Source of the DNA: JAFGED01 sp964551295
Lineage (GTDB): Bacteria; Chloroflexota; Anaerolineae; B4-G1
Assembly: GCA_964551295.1 (NCBI GenBank)
Contig: CAZKDJ010000042.1
Span: forward strand, 1 to 25,546
Direction of reading: 5' to 3'
Length of the DNA: 25,546 bases
Positions 22,691 through 25,546 of this stretch are shown here, piece by piece. Numbering within the stretch: position 1 is the stretch's first letter; the number at the start of each line of letters is the position of its first letter. The notes under the pieces are model-generated. The model had not been told where the DNA came from. It saw nothing but the letters and a program-made list of their open reading frames with translations, and searched no databases. The position numbers and the translations under genes were made by a program.

Positions 22691-23572
22691 ATGGTGGAGG
22701 ATCGAAAAAGGGGCGTCCTGCGCAACAAAAAACGACTGGGGCCTTTTCCCATGGATCGCATCCGGCGCGTGGACAAACCCACCACGATCATCACGGATGC
22801 TGTCCAGCGGATTGATTTGCGAAACATCGCCTATAGCCTGGCCGCCCGCGGCGAATACGGCCCGGTCGTCCGGCGGAGCGTACAGAGAATCATCCCGGAA
22901 AAATACCCGCTCTCTGCGGCGCAAAAGGACATCATTGACCACATATCTCTCGTCAAACCTAACTTGACCGCGGCGGAGATTGCGCCCATTCCCCAAGACC
23001 CGCGGGTTCTGACTCGCCACATCAAAGCCGTGGGGTTCTTTTTGAAGGCGGATGTCATGGGGACATGCAGGGTGCCAAAATCTGCCTATTATAGCCACGA
23101 CAAACAAGGAAGCCCTATTGACGTTACGTATGAAAATGCCATCGTCATCGTGATGCGCAAGGAATGGAGCGCGATGTATGCCTCCAAGGGGCATGATTGG
23201 ATAGGCAATCCTATCAGCTTCCAGGCCTACCAGCATCTTGGTTTGGTTGCCGAGACAATCGCCAATTACGTCAGGCGGTTGGGCTGGGATGCTTCTGCTC
23301 AGTATGGTCCCTCATTTGTCAATAGATACTCTGTACTGATGCCGCCGCTGTTGCTCGCGGCGGGCATCGGGGAGGTGAGCCGGGCGGGGATTATTCTGGA
23401 CCCATTCCTTGGGCTTGGTTTCAAGGCCGCCGCTGTCCTCACCAATATGCCGCTCATTCCAGACAAGCCCATCGATTTCGGCGTATTCACTGGCCAAGAA
23501 CTCAAACGGATGTGCGAAGTAGCCAACACAGCCCCCGCGCACCGCCTTGAGGCTGAAATCGGGGGTGGCTAG
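22691..23572 (+). pseudogene. reductive-dehalogenase-like protein, truncated before its Fe-S clusters
   Basis: This resembles the reductive-dehalogenase-like proteins (RdhA/QueG-related corrinoid Fe-S enzymes) common in Chloroflexota. Recognised stretches are LGPFPMDRIRRVDKPTT, ITDAVQRIDLRNIAY, IKAVGFFLKADVMGTCRVP, AYYSHDKQGSPID, HDWIGNPISFQAYQHLG and LLLAAGIGEVSRAGIILDPF, ending LIPDKPIDFGV. In intact homologues this is followed at once by a CxxCxxCxxxCP ferredoxin motif and about 100 more residues. Here the frame runs about 24 unrelated residues into a fragment of a lipoprotein gene and stops. It lacks all cluster cysteines, so catalysis is not expected. The start is uncertain: the frame is open from 22607, but recognisable coding begins after ATG 22691, whose purine-rich GGAGGAG is very close. 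Confidence 0.75.
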
Positions 23573-23700
23573 GCCTGGCTTTACCTCAGTTGGCTCGGGC
23601 TGCGTCCCGCAACCACCCAGAACCATGCTGATGGTTAGTGTTATCCCCAGCAGTGGAAAAAGCGCTATCAGCCGGTGAGTTGGATGGGTCTGATGGAGTG
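23531..23700 (-). pseudogene. duplicated N-terminal fragment of a sugar-binding lipoprotein gene
   Basis: On the minus strand this reads as a hydrophobic signal segment, LFPLLGITLTISMVLGGC, with lipobox Cys, then GTQPEPTEVKPGL and PDFSLKAVRGG. At 23531 the resemblance stops and the sequence runs antisense into the dehalogenase-like ORF. It is homologous over about 170 bp to 24990-25160, the N-terminal region of the neighbouring binding-protein gene. It therefore looks like the head of a tandem second copy whose body has been deleted. No in-frame ATG, GTG or TTG start is seen upstream of the signal segment. Confidence 0.75.
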
Positions 23701-23727
23701 GTATTCAGGTTCTCCCAGGATTGAGAC

Positions 23728-25145
23728 TTAATGCCTGGCTCCCAGTGTGACCGCTAACCTTCGGCCAAGGGCTTGTATGTACGGTGTGATCAGGTCGTCC
23801 AGACTCTGTGCAGGGTAGTCTAGGATTATGTTCCACAGGTTTATGAAGACGTCGCTCAACTTGGACTCTACCAGGCCGAACTTGGGAAACGTGGGGTAGG
23901 TACGCCCAGTCTTGACAGCCTTGGTCAACACTTGAAGACGAGGATCTGTCGAGAAAGGCGGTCCGTTCAGCGCGTCGAGGCGCACAGGCAAGTGTGAGGC
24001 ACGTTGACAATAATCCAGTTGCATCTGTTCGCTGGTCAGGAAGCTGACCAATTCCACGGCCTCTTGCTGGCGGTCGCTATGTTGCCAGATGACGAGATTT
24101 GATCCGCCAACGTAGGCCGGTCCCGGTGGGAGCGCCAGGCCAATGTCTGTGTAACTGGGAAGATTCCGCATCTGTGTGAGCCATCCGATTGCACCTATCA
24201 TGGCTGCTATCCGACGTTCAACGAACAAGTTGGCGACATCCAAGCGCCGGATGCCCTCCGGCATATAGCGGCAGAGTTCAAAATAGGCGCGGAAACCCTC
24301 GCACGCTTTAGGCTGGTCGAATAGGATGTGTCTTCCATCATCGCTGAAGAGATCGCCCCCCAAGCCCCACACCCAACTGGCTGCGGTTTGCAATGTCATA
24401 AACGGTTGATGTACTCCTACAGCCCAAGGGGTCCTAATCCCGCTGGCCTGAAGGCGAACCAGCGTATTCTCGACCTGCTCCGGCGTCTGGAAGGCTTTGT
24501 CCTCGTCTATGCCAGCGCCAGCCAACATGTCTCGCCAGTAGTAGATGATGCGCACATCGGCCAACCAGGGCACGGCCCATATCTGTTTCCCGCCGGGTAG
24601 ATGCACGGTCCGCCAGGCGGACGGCAGAAATGCGGATGCTCCCCCCATGGCGTCGATTTCCTCCTTGCGGAAGGGGCGCAGTGCTCCCATCGTTACAAAG
24701 TCATCGACCGCAGTGGCAGCTATCTGTGAGACGTCGGGGCCTTGCCGGTAGAGGGCTATCCTCATCAAATCTTCCCAGTCCTTGTCCCACGTCATCCGGT
24801 GCATCACGCAGGTAGGGCAGCGAGCTTGCAGCAGTGCGGGCAAACTCTCATCGTACGCTATAGCCGAAAACTCTAGTTGATCCATCTGGGTCTCCTGAAT
24901 CACCGTCCGCTCTGCCTCGGCCAATATCAAAACGTCCTTGGGAGCGATGACGCACTCTCCTTCAGCCACTGTCTCTCAGTAAAATAGCTGCCCCCGCGCA
25001 CGACCTCAAGGGTAAAATCGTGGGCAACTAGGCCCGGCTTTACATCGGCTGATTTGGGCTGCGTCCCACAACCACCCAGGGTCATGCTGATTATTAGCGC
25101 TATCCCTATAGTGAGAAAGGCGATATTAGCTGGTGAGATGCGCAG
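23728..25145 (-). pseudogene. sugar ABC transporter solute-binding lipoprotein, frameshifted
   Basis: The body (24969-23728) is a family 1 extracellular solute-binding protein. It has HRMTWDKDWEDLMRIALYRQ, GPDVSQIAATAVDDFV, WAVPWLADVRIIYYWRDML, the lobe-hinge region AASWVWGLGGDLFSDDGR and VELVSFLTSEQMQLDYC. Its signal peptide lies upstream in another frame: LTIGIALIISMTLGGC with lipobox Cys, then GTQPKSADVKPGL and HDFTLEVVRGGSYFTE. Removing one GA from the GAGAGA at about 24972-24977 joins the two frames smoothly. The only in-frame start-like codon before the signal peptide is CTG at 25145. So the gene carries a 2-bp shift and possibly a lost start, or the assembly has errors here. No permease genes for this protein are in the window. 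The GTG at 24969 is an artefactual start. Confidence 0.75.
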
Positions 25146-25160
25146 TCCTGACCAGGTGGC
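24990..25160. repeat. direct repeat partner of 23531-23700
   Basis: About 170 bp here align with 23531-23700 in the same orientation, with scattered substitutions and few gaps. They share GCCCCCGCGCA, GGGCTGCGTCCC and AACCACCCAG exactly. The pair flanks the body of the solute-binding protein gene, with an offset of about 1459 bp. It encodes the signal-peptide region of that gene. Confidence 0.8.
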
Positions 25161-25363
25161 ATACAGGTTCCTCAGTCCGCCGGGTCACTCGGTTTAATGT
25201 GATCTAGCAGTTGCGGGTTCGAAGGGACCCTGCGGACAATGATTTGTACCCGGATTATATGTGAGCGAGTGTAGATGTCAAATCAGGTGCTGGTTCGATT
25301 GATTATTAGAAGACAATCTGCAATTAGTCAGTTGATGGTGCACAAGGTGGATGTGCTATCTTC

Positions 25364-25546
25364 TCAGGACAGGCCATCCGCAGGGTTCACTGATCCCTTG
25401 ACGACTTGCAACACCTCGTCGGCTCGGTAGACGCGATTGCGGGCTTGACCGGTGATCTCGCGCAGCATACCCTCTTTCTCAAGTGTTTCGACGCAATACC
25501 GCAAAAGTCACCCTGTCGAGCGTTTGAGAACGCCGATGCCCGCCGC
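25364..25546 (-). pseudogene. C-terminal remnant of a Fic-like protein, edge of window
   Basis: On the minus strand the last ~47 codons read VETLEKEGMLREITGQ, then ARNRVYRADEVLQVVKG, and end at a TGA (25366-25364). This resembles the C-terminal winged-helix region found in Fic/DOC AMP-transferase proteins, where a 'LREITGxxRNRxYxA' pattern is typical. The same frame has a TGA at 25510-25508; upstream, RVTFAVLRR in another frame looks like the continuation, so a frameshift near 25500 is likely. The Fic catalytic motif would lie beyond the window. The 218 bp between it and the binding-protein gene show nothing I recognise. Confidence 0.5.

Noticed and set aside
24967..24969. GTG at 24969 as the true start of the sugar-binding protein
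   Set aside because: It would leave a periplasmic binding protein without a signal peptide, while a clear lipoprotein signal lies just upstream in a frame offset by two bases.

Overview
The window looks like chromosomal DNA of a bacterium in phylum Chloroflexota, probably Anaerolineae or a relative. This is inferred from four things: the 'EVEKIVERTVEV' tether behind the lipobox of the peptide-type solute-binding protein, a MalT/LuxR giant regulator with a 'YWYAYRRR' N-terminal domain, a reductive-dehalogenase-like protein of the kind common in that phylum, and moderate to high GC. It is not proven; no rRNA or marker gene is present.

Left region (1-665) has no convincing gene. It holds a REP-like composite inverted repeat, the 3' half of an elongator tRNA-Met on the minus strand with its terminator, and, abutting it, the 3' end of another tRNA on the plus strand with its own terminator. 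This looks like a recombination scar. The block 666-10787 is one minus-strand catabolic operon. In transcription order it reads: lipoprotein solute-binding protein (family 5), two Dpp/Opp-type permeases, two ATPases, a GH3 beta-glucosidase with a PA14 insert, and a GH1 beta-glucosidase. The layout indicates import and intracellular hydrolysis of beta-linked oligosaccharides. The GH1 gene is split by an 88-bp MITE-like element with a TA target duplication; its precise removal restores the reading frame.

Divergent from this operon is a 1019-residue MalT-like LuxR regulator (11435-14494). It has a near-consensus promoter bracketed by a perfect 15-bp inverted repeat and preceded by MalT-box-like hexamers. 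A second tRNA 3'-end remnant plus terminator follows at 14594-14645, so the sugar module is bracketed by tRNA scars in the same orientation.

The right half (14868-22463) is a plus-strand hydroxy-acid locus: two-subunit class I fumarase/tartrate dehydratase, the C-terminal remnant of an aldehyde:ferredoxin oxidoreductase, an intact MoaD/ThiS-like protein, an Ldh2-family malate/lactate dehydrogenase, a LarA-type nickel racemase (interrupted by an amber codon and a frameshift, and carrying a coding minisatellite), a GlcF-like iron-sulfur protein and a GlcD-like flavoprotein. Together they suggest interconversion and oxidation of both enantiomers of malate or lactate, with fumarate linked by hydration.

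The right end (22464-25546) is a zone of decay: a reductive-dehalogenase-like ORF cut just before its Fe-S motifs, a frameshifted sugar-binding lipoprotein gene, a duplicated fragment of that gene's signal-peptide region, and a Fic-like C-terminal remnant at the edge. The many frameshifts could be true pseudogenes or assembly errors; the sequence alone cannot separate these.
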